Assembly: GCF_021183625.1 (NCBI RefSeq)
Contig: NZ_CP089214.1
Coordinates: 372,001 to 436,000 of the forward strand
Source of the DNA: Nocardia asteroides
GTDB taxonomy: Bacteria > Actinomycetota > Actinomycetes > Mycobacteriales > Mycobacteriaceae
DNA: 64,000 nt
Reading direction: 5' to 3'
Part shown: piece by piece, positions 25,292 through 32,776 of the stretch
How positions within the stretch are numbered: position 1 is the stretch's first letter
How the letters are laid out: every line of letters starts with the position of its first letter
Program-made: the position numbers and the translations under genes
Notes under the pieces: generated by a model
Seen by the model: the letters and a program-made list of their open reading frames with translations, nothing else
The model's database searches: none
Told to the model about the DNA's origin: nothing

Positions 25292-27534
25292 GCGGCCGGT
25301 GCCGCTGTAGCGGGCGTCGAGCCCGCGGAAGTAGCCGCCGGCCGGCGCGGCTGCCCCGAACCGTACTCCGCGAGCCCGCGCAGCGCGGGCGGCAGCGGGC
25401 CGCGGTGCAGCACCCCGAGCCGCTGGGTGGCGCGGGTGAGCGCGACGTAGAGCTCGGCGGCGCCGCGCGGGCCGTCGGCCAGGATCGCCTCCGGCTCGAC
25501 CACCAGCACGGCGTCGTACTCCAGCCCCTTGGTCGCCGCGGCGGGCACCGCGCCCGGCACCCAGGGCGGCCCGATCACCACCGCCGTTCCCGGCTGCTCG
25601 GCCTCCGAACGCACGAATTCCTCGACCGCCGCCGCGATCTCGCCCGTCGCGACCTGCCGGGACCAGGGCCTGATCCCCGCGGCCCGCACCGACTCCGGCG
25701 GGCGCACCGCGGGCGCGAACTCGGCGAGCACCGCCGCGGCGATCCCCATGATCTCGGCCGGGGTCCGGTAGTTCACGGTCAGCGACCGGTACAGCCAGCG
25801 CCCCGGCACGTACCGGTCGAGCACCGCACCCCAGGTGTGCGCTCCGGCGGGCGAGCGGCGCTGCGCCAGGTCGCCGACGATGGTGAAGGAGTGGCTGGGG
25901 CAGCGCCGCATGAGCACCCGCCAGTCCATGTCGGAGAGCTCCTGCGCCTCGTCCACCACCACGTGCCGGTAGGTCCAGTCCCGGTCGGCGGCGGCGCGCT
26001 CGGCGAGGTCGCGGGTGTCGCGCTCGACGAAGCGCTCGGCCAGGTCGGTGTCGTAGAGCAGGTCCGAGGCGAAGAGGTGGTCCTCGTCGTCCATGGAGTC
26101 CTCGCGGTTCACCAGGATGTCGAGGACGCCCGCGGCGTAGGCGGCCTCGGCGCGCTGCGCCCGCTCGGCCGCGCCGTCGTCGCCGTCGGTGCGGCCGAGC
26201 AGGTCGGTCAGCTCGTCGAGCAGCGGTACGTCCGAGACTGTCCAGGCCGTGCCGTCGGCGCGCCGCAGCGCCGGGGCGGCGCCGGCCGCGGCCAGCCGCT
26301 CCGGTGATTCGTAGAGCGCGGCGAGCAGCCGGGGCGGGGTGAGGATGGGCCACAGCTCGTCCAGGGCGGCGGTGAAGGTCTCCAGTTCGGCGAGCTCGGC
26401 GGTGAGGTCTTCGCGCAGATTCGCCCAGGCCGCGCGGTCGTCGCGGGTGAGCCAGCCCCGGCCCACCCGGGTGGCGGCCCGCTCGGTGAGCACATAGCTC
26501 ACGATCTCGGTGAAGACCGCGCGCGCCTCGTTGTGCGGCCGCTCGCTCGCCCGCGCCTCCTGCCTGGCCCACTCGGCGGTCTCCGCGTCGAGCCGGACCG
26601 TGACGTCGCTCAGCTCGAACTCGATCGGCCGTTCCGGCAGCCGCTGCCGGTCGGCCACCGCGGCGGCCAGCACCGCAAGGATGTCGAGCGAGCCCTTGAG
26701 CCGGGCGGCCGCCGGGGCGTCCTCGGCGGTGACGCGCAGCCCGGGCACCAGGTCGCCGGTGGTCGTGAACACCACATCGGTCTCGCCGAGCGAGGGCAGT
26801 ACCCGGCCGATGTGGCGCAGGAAGGCCGGGTTCGGCCCGATCACGAGCACGCCGTTGCGCGCCATCTGCTCGCGCTGGGTGTAGAGCAGGTAGGCGACCC
26901 GGTGCAGCGCGACGACGGTCTTGCCGGTGCCCGGGCCGCCCTCGATCACCAGCACCCCGGCGTGGTCGAGCCGGATGATCTCGTCCTGCTCGGCCTGGAT
27001 GGTCGCGACGATGTCGCGCATGCCATCCCCCCGCGGCGCGTTCACCGCGGCCAGCAGCGCCGCGTCCCCGCTCTCGCCGCCCGCGGGGCGGCCGAGCACC
27101 TCGTCGGTGAAGGCGGTGATCCCGCGCCCCCTGGTGTGGAACTGCCGCCTGCGCCGCATGTTCTCCGGGTGCGCGGCGGTGGCCACGTAGAACGGGCGCG
27201 CCGCGGGCGCCCGCCAGTCCAGCAGCAGCGGCTCGAATTCGTCGCGCTCGTCGAACAATCCGATGCGGCCGATGTAGGAGCGTTCGCCGGTGGTGGAGTC
27301 GAGTCTGCCGAAGCAGAGCCCGTTGTCGGCGACGTTCAGCCGCTCGACCTCGCGGGCCAGCGCGCGCACCTCGGCGTCGCGCTCCAGCGGCGAGCTGCCC
27401 CGCGTGCGCAGCGCCGCCGCGTGGCGGTCGCCGGCCAGCGCGCGCTCGGCGTCGAGCCGGGTGTAGAGCCCGGCCACATACTCGCGCTCGTCCCGCAGTT
27501 GCGCGTCGTACCCCTCGGCAGTCATGCCCCTCAC
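25273..27534 (-). CDS. helR: HelR-type RNA polymerase recycling ATPase (HelD family)
   Basis: A 753-residue UvrD/Rep-like ATPase: an N-terminal coiled region with Y-V-A-G-L-Y, Walker A G-G-P-G-T-G-K-T near 200, V-V-D-E-A-Q-E-L-S-D-M-D-W, and late helicase motifs with V-A-L-T-R-A. In Streptomyces and M. abscessus, HelR frees RNA polymerase stalled by rifampicin and gives resistance. An RAE 53-72 bp upstream of the GTG start is the diagnostic context. The start may be GTG 27534 or ATG 27525; neither has a good ribosome site. Confidence 0.9.
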   Translation of the reverse strand: MRGMTAEGYDAQLRDEREYVAGLYTRLDAERALAGDRHAAALRTRGSSPLERDAEVRALAREVERLNVADNGLCFGRLDSTTGERSYIGRIGLFDERDEFEPLLLDWRAPAARPFYVATAAHPENMRRRRQFHTRGRGITAFTDEVLGRPAGGESGDAALLAAVNAPRGDGMRDIVATIQAEQDEIIRLDHAGVLVIEGGPGTGKTVVALHRVAYLLYTQREQMARNGVLVIGPNPAFLRHIGRVLPSLGETDVVFTTTGDLVPGLRVTAEDAPAAARLKGSLDILAVLAAAVADRQRLPERPIEFELSDVTVRLDAETAEWARQEARASERPHNEARAVFTEIVSYVLTERAATRVGRGWLTRDDRAAWANLREDLTAELAELETFTAALDELWPILTPPRLLAALYESPERLAAAGAAPALRRADGTAWTVSDVPLLDELTDLLGRTDGDDGAAERAQRAEAAYAAGVLDILVNREDSMDDEDHLFASDLLYDTDLAERFVERDTRDLAERAAADRDWTYRHVVVDEAQELSDMDWRVLMRRCPSHSFTIVGDLAQRRSPAGAHTWGAVLDRYVPGRWLYRSLTVNYRTPAEIMGIAAAVLAEFAPAVRPPESVRAAGIRPWSRQVATGEIAAAVEEFVRSEAEQPGTAVVIGPPWVPGAVPAAATKGLEYDAVLVVEPEAILADGPRGAAELYVALTRATQRLGVLHRGPLPPALRGLAEYGSGQPRRPAATSAGSTPATAAPAAQPGRK

Positions 27535-27586
27535 TTCCCGCGTTTCCGCAGCGTCCGGCCTCGGCGGGCTATTGTGCGGGAAGACC

Positions 27587-27606
27587 GGGGCCTTGCCGCA
27601 AGCCCC
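27587..27606 (-). promoter_or_regulatory. Rifampicin-associated element (RAE) upstream of helR
   Basis: Read on the minus strand, the 20 bases are GGGGCTTGCGGCAAGGCCCC, which as I remember it is the published RAE consensus found before rifampicin-inactivating and tolerance genes in actinomycetes. The core CTTGC-G-GCAAG is a perfect inverted repeat. It points toward helR; the divergent gene at 27642 begins 36 bp away on the other side. Confidence 0.85.
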
Positions 27607-27641
27607 GGGGTCCGGGATAAAATGAGGACGGGAACACGGAC

Positions 27642-28739
27642 GTGCGCATGCCCCTGGAGCTTCCCGACACCCCCTTCGCCGTGGTCGACCTGGCGCGTGT
27701 CGACCGCAACGCCGCTCGCCTGCGGGACCGCCTCGACGGGCTCGGCGTCCCGCTGCGGCTGCACGTGAAGACGGTGAAGTCCGTCGAGCTGGTCCGGCGG
27801 GCGCACGGCCGCGCGCCGATCACCGTCTCCACGATGGCCGAGGCCGAGTACTTCGCCGACGCCGGGTACGACGACATCGTCTACGCCGTCGGCATCGACC
27901 CGCACAAGCTGCCGAGGGTGGCCGCGCTGCGGGCGCGCGGGGTCGCGCTCACCGTCCTGCTCGACAGCCGCGCCCAGGCCGAGGCGGTCGCGGCGGCCGG
28001 GATTCCGGCGCTCATCGAGATCGACGCGGACGGCAGCCGCGCCGGGCTCCGCCCCGCCGACCCGCTGCTGCCGGAGCTCGGGGCGGTGCTCGGCGACCGG
28101 CTGGCCGGGGTGCTCACGCACGCGGGCGGCTCCTACCACGCCTTCACCCCCGAGGCGCGGGCCGCGGCGGCGAAGGGCGAGCGGGACGCCGTCGTCGGCG
28201 CCGCCGAGGTGCTGCGCGCGGCCGGGCTGGACTGCCCGGTGGTGAGCCTCGGCTCGACCCCGACCGCGCACACCGTGCGCGACCTCACCGGGGTCACCGA
28301 GGTCAGGGCGGGTGTCTACCTCTTCTTCGACCTGGTGATGGCCGGGCTCGGTATCTGCGGCCTCGACGATCTCGCGCTCTCGGTGGTCGTCACGGTGATC
28401 GGGCACCGGCCGGACCGGGCCTGGATCGTGACCGACGGCGGCTGGATGGCGCTCTCCCGCGACCGCGGCACCGCCGAGCAGCCGGTCGACCAGGGCTACG
28501 GCCTGGTCACCGACCTCGCCGGGACCCCGCTCCCCGACCTGCTCGTGACCGGGGCCAGCCAGGAGCACGGCATCGTCGCGCTGCGCCCGGGCAGCGGCCG
28601 CCCGCTGCCCGAGCTGCCGGTCGGCACCCGGCTGCGGGTGCTGCCCAACCACGCCTGCGCCACCGCCGCGCAGTACGCCCGGTACCACCTGCTCGCGGAC
28701 GGCGCGCTCACCCGGGTCGAGCGGCACACCGGCTGGTGA
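27642..28739 (+). CDS. D-threonine aldolase / D-serine dehydratase-like PLP enzyme
   Basis: A 365-residue alanine-racemase-fold (type III PLP) enzyme. The N-terminal barrel carries H-V-K-T-V-K (K43 as PLP lysine), and the C-terminal domain ends with the metal site N-H-A-C (H337, C339) typical of DSD1/D-threonine aldolase. Such enzymes cleave or dehydrate D-beta-hydroxy amino acids using PLP and a divalent metal. GTG 27642 and ATG 27648 are both possible starts. It diverges from helR, but its promoter appears separate from the RAE. Confidence 0.85.
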   Translation: MRMPLELPDTPFAVVDLARVDRNAARLRDRLDGLGVPLRLHVKTVKSVELVRRAHGRAPITVSTMAEAEYFADAGYDDIVYAVGIDPHKLPRVAALRARGVALTVLLDSRAQAEAVAAAGIPALIEIDADGSRAGLRPADPLLPELGAVLGDRLAGVLTHAGGSYHAFTPEARAAAAKGERDAVVGAAEVLRAAGLDCPVVSLGSTPTAHTVRDLTGVTEVRAGVYLFFDLVMAGLGICGLDDLALSVVVTVIGHRPDRAWIVTDGGWMALSRDRGTAEQPVDQGYGLVTDLAGTPLPDLLVTGASQEHGIVALRPGSGRPLPELPVGTRLRVLPNHACATAAQYARYHLLADGALTRVERHTGW

Positions 28740-28740
28740 A

Positions 28741-30501
28741 TCAGTCTCCGCGCAGGGCGTTCTCGACGCGCTCGGTCGCGGCGGCATTCCATCCGGGCGG
28801 GTCGAGGATCTCGGCCCACAGCTGCGCGGCCTCGGCGCCGTAGGTGTGGCCGAACCCGGCGGGGACGTCGGCGGAGAAGACCATGTCCATGGTCACCTGC
28901 CAGAAGGTGACCATCGGGATCCAGCGCATGCCCGGGTCGACGTCGGGGCCGAGCGGTTCGCGCAGCCAGTCCGGGCGGTGCCAGGCCAGGTCGAACGACC
29001 ACCAGGTGATCGGGTCGCCGGCATGCTGCCAGAACACCAGCCGCGGGAACTCCCACGGCGTGGCGAGCGCGGTGTCCTCCGGGCGGGAGGCGAAGCGGAT
29101 GTGCTCGCCGTCGTCCACCACCGGCAGCCGCTCCGGCGAGCCGGGGTCGCGGCCCGCGGTGATCCGGCCCCACGGCTCGGCGAAGTTCGGCGTGCCGACC
29201 AGCAGCGCGCCGTCGGTGCGGGCCACCAGGTCCGGGCCGGAGGCGAAGGCCGCCTGCCCGCCGTAGGAGCCGAGGCTCTCTCCGAAGACCACCAGCTTCG
29301 GCCGCCGGTCCTCCGGGCGCGCGGCCCACACCTTGTACACCGCCTCGAACAGGGCGCGCCCCGCCACCTGCGGGGTCTCCCGGTCGGCGACGAAGGAGAG
29401 CGCGCTGGGCAGGAACGAGTACTGCATGGCCGCGATGGCGGTGTCGCCGCCCGCCACGTACTCGAAGCTCGAGGCCACGTTCGCGTTCACCCAGCCGCGC
29501 CCGGTGGTGGTGACCACCGCGAGCACCCGGCGGTCGAAGGCGTCGGTGCGCTCCAGCTCGGCGACGACCCGCTCCGCGATCCCGGCGACGGTGTCCGCGG
29601 ATTCGCGGCCCGCGTACACCCGGATCGGGGTCCGGGCGGGCGCGCCGGTGACCTCGGCGATCCGCTCGACGCTCGGGCCGCCCGCCACGAAGGTCCTGCC
29701 CTCGGCGCCGAGCGAGTCCCAGGGTTCGGCCGAGGCGGGCGAACCGGAGCGCTCCGGGAGCCGCGGCTGCTCGACCCCCTCCGCGGTGCCCTGGTCGGCG
29801 GCCTTGGCCGACTGCTCGGCCACTCCGAGCAGCCCGCGATACAGGGCGCCGTTGAGCAGCACCACCAGGATCACAAGCACCAGCACCACCGCGCCCAGCC
29901 GGGCCACCGGCGCGGGCAGCCAGCGTCCGCCGAATCGGGTCAATCCGGCGGTGGCGGCGCGGATCCCGCGCCCGGCGGCGAGCAGCAGCAGCGCGACGAC
30001 CACCGCGATCAGCAGCACCAGCAGGTAGTAGGAGCGCTCCACGCGTACCACCCCGACCAGGTCGCGGATGATCTGCTGCCACCACGAGCCGAGGGCAAGG
30101 AACAGCGGCACCAGGATCGCCGCCGCGGCGGCCAGCGCCAGCCAGCCGATCCGCTTCGTGCGCGCCGACCACTCGGGCCGGACTCCGCAGCGCCGGATCA
30201 CCCAGGCGACCAGCACGCCGATCGCGTAGCCGGTGATCATGGACAGCCCGGTCGCCACGCCCTGCAGGTACCAGACGCGGGGTAGCAGCGACGGTGTCAT
30301 GGACCAGACGAAGAACAGTAGCGCCCAGGCCAGCCCGACGGGGTGCGGAGCGCGGAGGAAACCGCGCGGGGGCGGCTCGGGCTCGGGGTCGGGCTCGGGC
30401 TCGGGGTCGGGCTCGGGCTCGGGCTCAGGCTCGGGGTCGGGCTCAGGGTCGGGGTCGGGCTCGGGCTCAGGGTCGGGGTCGGGTGAATCGAGCACGGCCA
30501 T
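28741..30501 (-). CDS. Alpha/beta-hydrolase membrane protein (Abhydrolase_9 family) with DP/EP-repeat stalk
   Basis: A 586-residue protein. After six residues comes a run of 18 D-P/E-P dipeptides (8-43), then about five transmembrane helices (the Abhydrolase_9_N-like part) and an extracytoplasmic or cytoplasmic hydrolase domain with nucleophile motif G-E-S-L-G-S-Y-G-G and F-W-Q-H-A-G-D-P-I-T-W-W. The family is actinobacterial and its substrate is unknown; lipids of the envelope are plausible. ATG 30501 follows GGAGAGGAGC. The charged stalk is encoded by a hexanucleotide tandem repeat and may vary between strains. Confidence 0.85.
   Translation of the reverse strand: MAVLDSPDPDPEPEPDPDPEPDPEPEPEPEPDPEPEPDPEPEPPPRGFLRAPHPVGLAWALLFFVWSMTPSLLPRVWYLQGVATGLSMITGYAIGVLVAWVIRRCGVRPEWSARTKRIGWLALAAAAAILVPLFLALGSWWQQIIRDLVGVVRVERSYYLLVLLIAVVVALLLLAAGRGIRAATAGLTRFGGRWLPAPVARLGAVVLVLVILVVLLNGALYRGLLGVAEQSAKAADQGTAEGVEQPRLPERSGSPASAEPWDSLGAEGRTFVAGGPSVERIAEVTGAPARTPIRVYAGRESADTVAGIAERVVAELERTDAFDRRVLAVVTTTGRGWVNANVASSFEYVAGGDTAIAAMQYSFLPSALSFVADRETPQVAGRALFEAVYKVWAARPEDRRPKLVVFGESLGSYGGQAAFASGPDLVARTDGALLVGTPNFAEPWGRITAGRDPGSPERLPVVDDGEHIRFASRPEDTALATPWEFPRLVFWQHAGDPITWWSFDLAWHRPDWLREPLGPDVDPGMRWIPMVTFWQVTMDMVFSADVPAGFGHTYGAEAAQLWAEILDPPGWNAAATERVENALRGD
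30373..30480. repeat. Hexanucleotide tandem repeat G(G/C)TC(G/A)G x18 in coding sequence
   Basis: Eighteen consecutive 6-bp units, all of the form GCTCGG, GGTCGG, GCTCAG or similar, encode on the minus strand the D-P/E-P dipeptides of the hydrolase stalk. Unit loss or gain keeps the frame, so length variation would change only the stalk. Confidence 0.85.
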
Positions 30502-30624
30502 GCTCCTCTCCGGGCGCGACCGGCGGGGTCCTGGCACGATCGCGTGTGAGCAGGGTACACAGCGGACACCGCTCGCTGTCGGCAATACCGTCCGCTGGCA
30601 TGGGGGTGCGAAGCTGCGCTGGAT

Positions 30625-30762
30625 TCAGTAGTAGACCGGGCCGGGAACCCCGCCGCCCGCGGCGATGGCGTCGCCGGTGAGGGCGATGCTGCGCGGCGAG
30701 GCCAGGAAGGTGACGTCGTCGGCGACCTCGCTCGCGTCGACGATCCGGCGGATCGAGTTCCG
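30625..30762 (-). pseudogene. C-terminal remnant of a short-chain dehydrogenase
   Basis: Minus-strand translation of these 46 codons gives an unmistakable SDR ending: R-I-V-D-A-S-E-V-A-D-D-V-T-F-L-A-S-P-R-S, then T-G-D-A-I-A-A-G-G-G and a final V-Y-Y-stop. Upstream the frame stays open but turns into an Arg/Ala-rich stretch with no SDR motifs (no Y-x-x-x-K, no Rossmann start), and the secreted-esterase gene begins 90 bp away. The rest of the gene was lost. It is too short to be functional. Confidence 0.7.
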
Positions 30763-30851
30763 CGCCGGCCCGGCTTCGAGTTCGGACCCGGCGCCCGCTC
30801 GCCGCCGCCGGCGTGCGCGCGGGTCCGCCGTCCCGCTCGAGCGGATCCGAA

Positions 30852-31829
30852 TCAGCGGGCCGCCGGTCCCGGGTGGGCGCGGAAGAAGTCCCAGATCAGC
30901 ACGGTGGCGTCGATCGAGGTGGTGTTCGCGCCGACGATGAACGCCGGGTACAGCGGGGAGCGGCTACCCGGCCAGATGTGGCCGCCGCCGAGGATCGAGT
31001 ACAGCTGCACGTCGGCTCCGGGGGGACACGCGTACCGGTCGAGCACGACGTCGGTGGCGATCGTCGTCCGCTGCGCCCCGCCGGTGCAGCCGTTGCGGTT
31101 CGCCCAGCTCTGCGCAGCGGCGGTGACCGCTCCGGGGCTCGCCCCGGAGTTCTCGTCACCGGCCGCCGATCCGGTGCCCGCCGTGCCCGTGTACGGGACG
31201 ATGGGGTCGTCGGTGCCGTGGAACGCGATCACCGGAACCGGCCGCGCCGGGCGGCACCAGCTGAAGTCCCGCAGCCCCGCGACCGGTGCGATGGCGGCGA
31301 TCCGGTCGGCGAACCGGCAGCCGGCCGAGCTGGTGGCGAAGCCGCCCATGGAGAGGCCGGTGACGTAGATCCGGCCGAGGTCGGCGCAGACCGTGGACTC
31401 GACGTGCGTCAGCACCTCGCCCAGCCAGGTGATGTCGGCCGAGCCGGGGCCGAACTCCCACTGGGAGGGCGCCAACCGGTCGAGTTGCGGGGTGACGGTG
31501 ACGAAGCCCTGCCGCAGCCCGTACTCGCCCATCCCGCTGCCCAGTTCGGCGATGTCGATGTTCTCCAGCAGGCCGTGCAGGGCGAGGACGACCGGAAGCG
31601 GCCGGTCGGCGGCGGCCGGGACCATCCGGCGGTACTGCCCCGATTTCTCGCTGCCCTGGAACTTCACGGTGGCTCGCTGCTCGAGCGGAGTATCGCTCGC
31701 GCAGCCGGCGGACGGGATCGGCGCCGGTCCCGGCTCGTCGGCGTGCGCCGTGGCGGGTGTCGCCAGCAGGCAGGTCGCCACCGCGGCGAGCATGACCAGG
31801 AATGATCTGAGAGGTTGATTCTCCTTCAT
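30852..31829 (-). CDS. Secreted polyhydroxybutyrate-depolymerase-like esterase
   Basis: A 325-residue exported alpha/beta hydrolase: signal peptide (F-L-V-M-L-A-A-V-A-T core, cut after A-H-A), oxyanion region V-L-A-L-H-G, nucleophile G-L-S-M-G-G near 155, acid F-H-G-T-D-D and late histidine in G-G-G-H-I-W-P-G. This matches the PHB depolymerase/LpqC-like esterase family acting on polyesters or feruloyl-type esters. ATG 31829 has no Shine-Dalgarno and lies in a perfect 10-bp hairpin. It is read away from the SDR upstream on the same strand. Confidence 0.88.
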   Translation of the reverse strand: MKENQPLRSFLVMLAAVATCLLATPATAHADEPGPAPIPSAGCASDTPLEQRATVKFQGSEKSGQYRRMVPAAADRPLPVVLALHGLLENIDIAELGSGMGEYGLRQGFVTVTPQLDRLAPSQWEFGPGSADITWLGEVLTHVESTVCADLGRIYVTGLSMGGFATSSAGCRFADRIAAIAPVAGLRDFSWCRPARPVPVIAFHGTDDPIVPYTGTAGTGSAAGDENSGASPGAVTAAAQSWANRNGCTGGAQRTTIATDVVLDRYACPPGADVQLYSILGGGHIWPGSRSPLYPAFIVGANTTSIDATVLIWDFFRAHPGPAAR

Positions 31830-31841
31830 GCGAAGGAGAAT
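31818..31841. promoter_or_regulatory. Perfect inverted repeat spanning the esterase start codon
   Basis: ATTCTCCTTC (31818-31827) and GAAGGAGAAT (31832-31841) are perfect 10-base complements with a 4-base loop. In the mRNA the AUG lies at the loop and stem edge, and the purine-rich arm GAAGGAG falls downstream of it. This could be an operator or an RNA hairpin that hides the start. Confidence 0.5.
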
Positions 31842-31934
31842 CTCAGGCGGACTCGCGCGTTCGGCTCCACATCCGCCGGTGTTGGAGGTATTCACCCCCG
31901 CCTCGGGCCGGGATGCACATACTTCCCGGCAGCT

Positions 31935-32774
31935 TCACCGCCTGCGCTGCTCGGCGTGCCGCAGTGCGGTGCGGATGGAGTCGTCGGAGAAGCCGATGGC
32001 CTCGATCGGCTTGCGGATCAGCCCCGCCATCCGGGCCGCGAGCGTGAGCGTGCGCGGCACGGTCGTCAGCTCGGCGCGGCGCTCGATGGCGTCGGCGGTC
32101 GCGGTGACCACCGTGGCGCGGGGCACGAACTTCCACGGCGCCCTCCGGTGCTCGCCCCACAGCGCGCGCCCGGCCGGGTCGTCCAGGACGCCATCCATCA
32201 TGGGGGTGTCGAAGAACGTGGGGTGCACCGAGCCGACGGTGACGCCGGTGTGCCGCAGCTCCAGGCGGATCGAGTCGCACAGCGCCCAGACCCCGGCCTT
32301 GCTCGCGGTGTAGGCGCCGTTGAGCGGTGAGTGGACGAACGCCGCCATGGACGAGATCGCCAGCAGATGCCCGCGCTGCTCCGACACATGGGGCAGCGCG
32401 GCGCGGAACGTGCGCCAGACCCCGGTGAGGTTGATGTCGACGGTTCGTTCGAAGGCGGCGGGGTCGCCGGTGGCGAGCGACTCGATGGCGCCGACACCCG
32501 CGTTGGCGACGGCCACGTCGAGCCGGCCGAAGTGCGCGGCCGCCGCGGTCATGGCGGCCTCGAGCGAGGCCAGATCGCGCACATCGGCCCGCCAGCCGCG
32601 GGCGACGGTGCTGCCGCCGAGGGCCACCGCCTGTTCGTCGACGGCGTCCTGGTCGAGATCGAGTAGCGCCAGGTCGGCGCCCCTGGCGCGGAGTTCGGTG
32701 GCGAGGTCGCGGCCGAGGCCGCCGGTGGAACCGGTGATCGCGACGGTGCGGCCGGCGAGTTCGATGCGGGACAT
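31935..32774 (-). CDS. Short-chain dehydrogenase/reductase
   Basis: A 279-residue classical SDR: T-G-S-T-G-G-L-G cofactor loop, D-L-D acidic residue favouring NAD, V-A-N-A-G-V (a variant of N-N-A-G), catalytic S-S-M ... Y-T-A-S-K. An alternative ATG two codons upstream (32780) overlaps the stop of the BTAD regulator as ATGA; ATG 32774 is preferred because GGAGG sits 6 bases before it. It is co-transcribed with and after the large regulator. The substrate is unknown. Confidence 0.88.
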   Translation of the reverse strand: MSRIELAGRTVAITGSTGGLGRDLATELRARGADLALLDLDQDAVDEQAVALGGSTVARGWRADVRDLASLEAAMTAAAAHFGRLDVAVANAGVGAIESLATGDPAAFERTVDINLTGVWRTFRAALPHVSEQRGHLLAISSMAAFVHSPLNGAYTASKAGVWALCDSIRLELRHTGVTVGSVHPTFFDTPMMDGVLDDPAGRALWGEHRRAPWKFVPRATVVTATADAIERRAELTTVPRTLTLAARMAGLIRKPIEAIGFSDDSIRTALRHAEQRRR

Positions 32775-32776
32775 TC

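Noticed and set aside
25273..27534. Annotation of the HelD-family gene as a UvrD DNA-repair helicase
   Set aside because: Length, N-terminal region and the RAE upstream fit HelR; motif similarity to UvrD is superfamily-level only.
27535..27641. Control of the divergent D-threonine-aldolase-like gene by the RAE
   Set aside because: The element is oriented toward helR, and the same orientation holds at rox, where no divergent gene is served; no evidence that it acts on both sides.
30373..30480. Possible CRISPR or intergenic microsatellite
   Set aside because: A 6-bp periodic run wholly inside a coding frame with no spacers; it encodes the D-P/E-P stalk.
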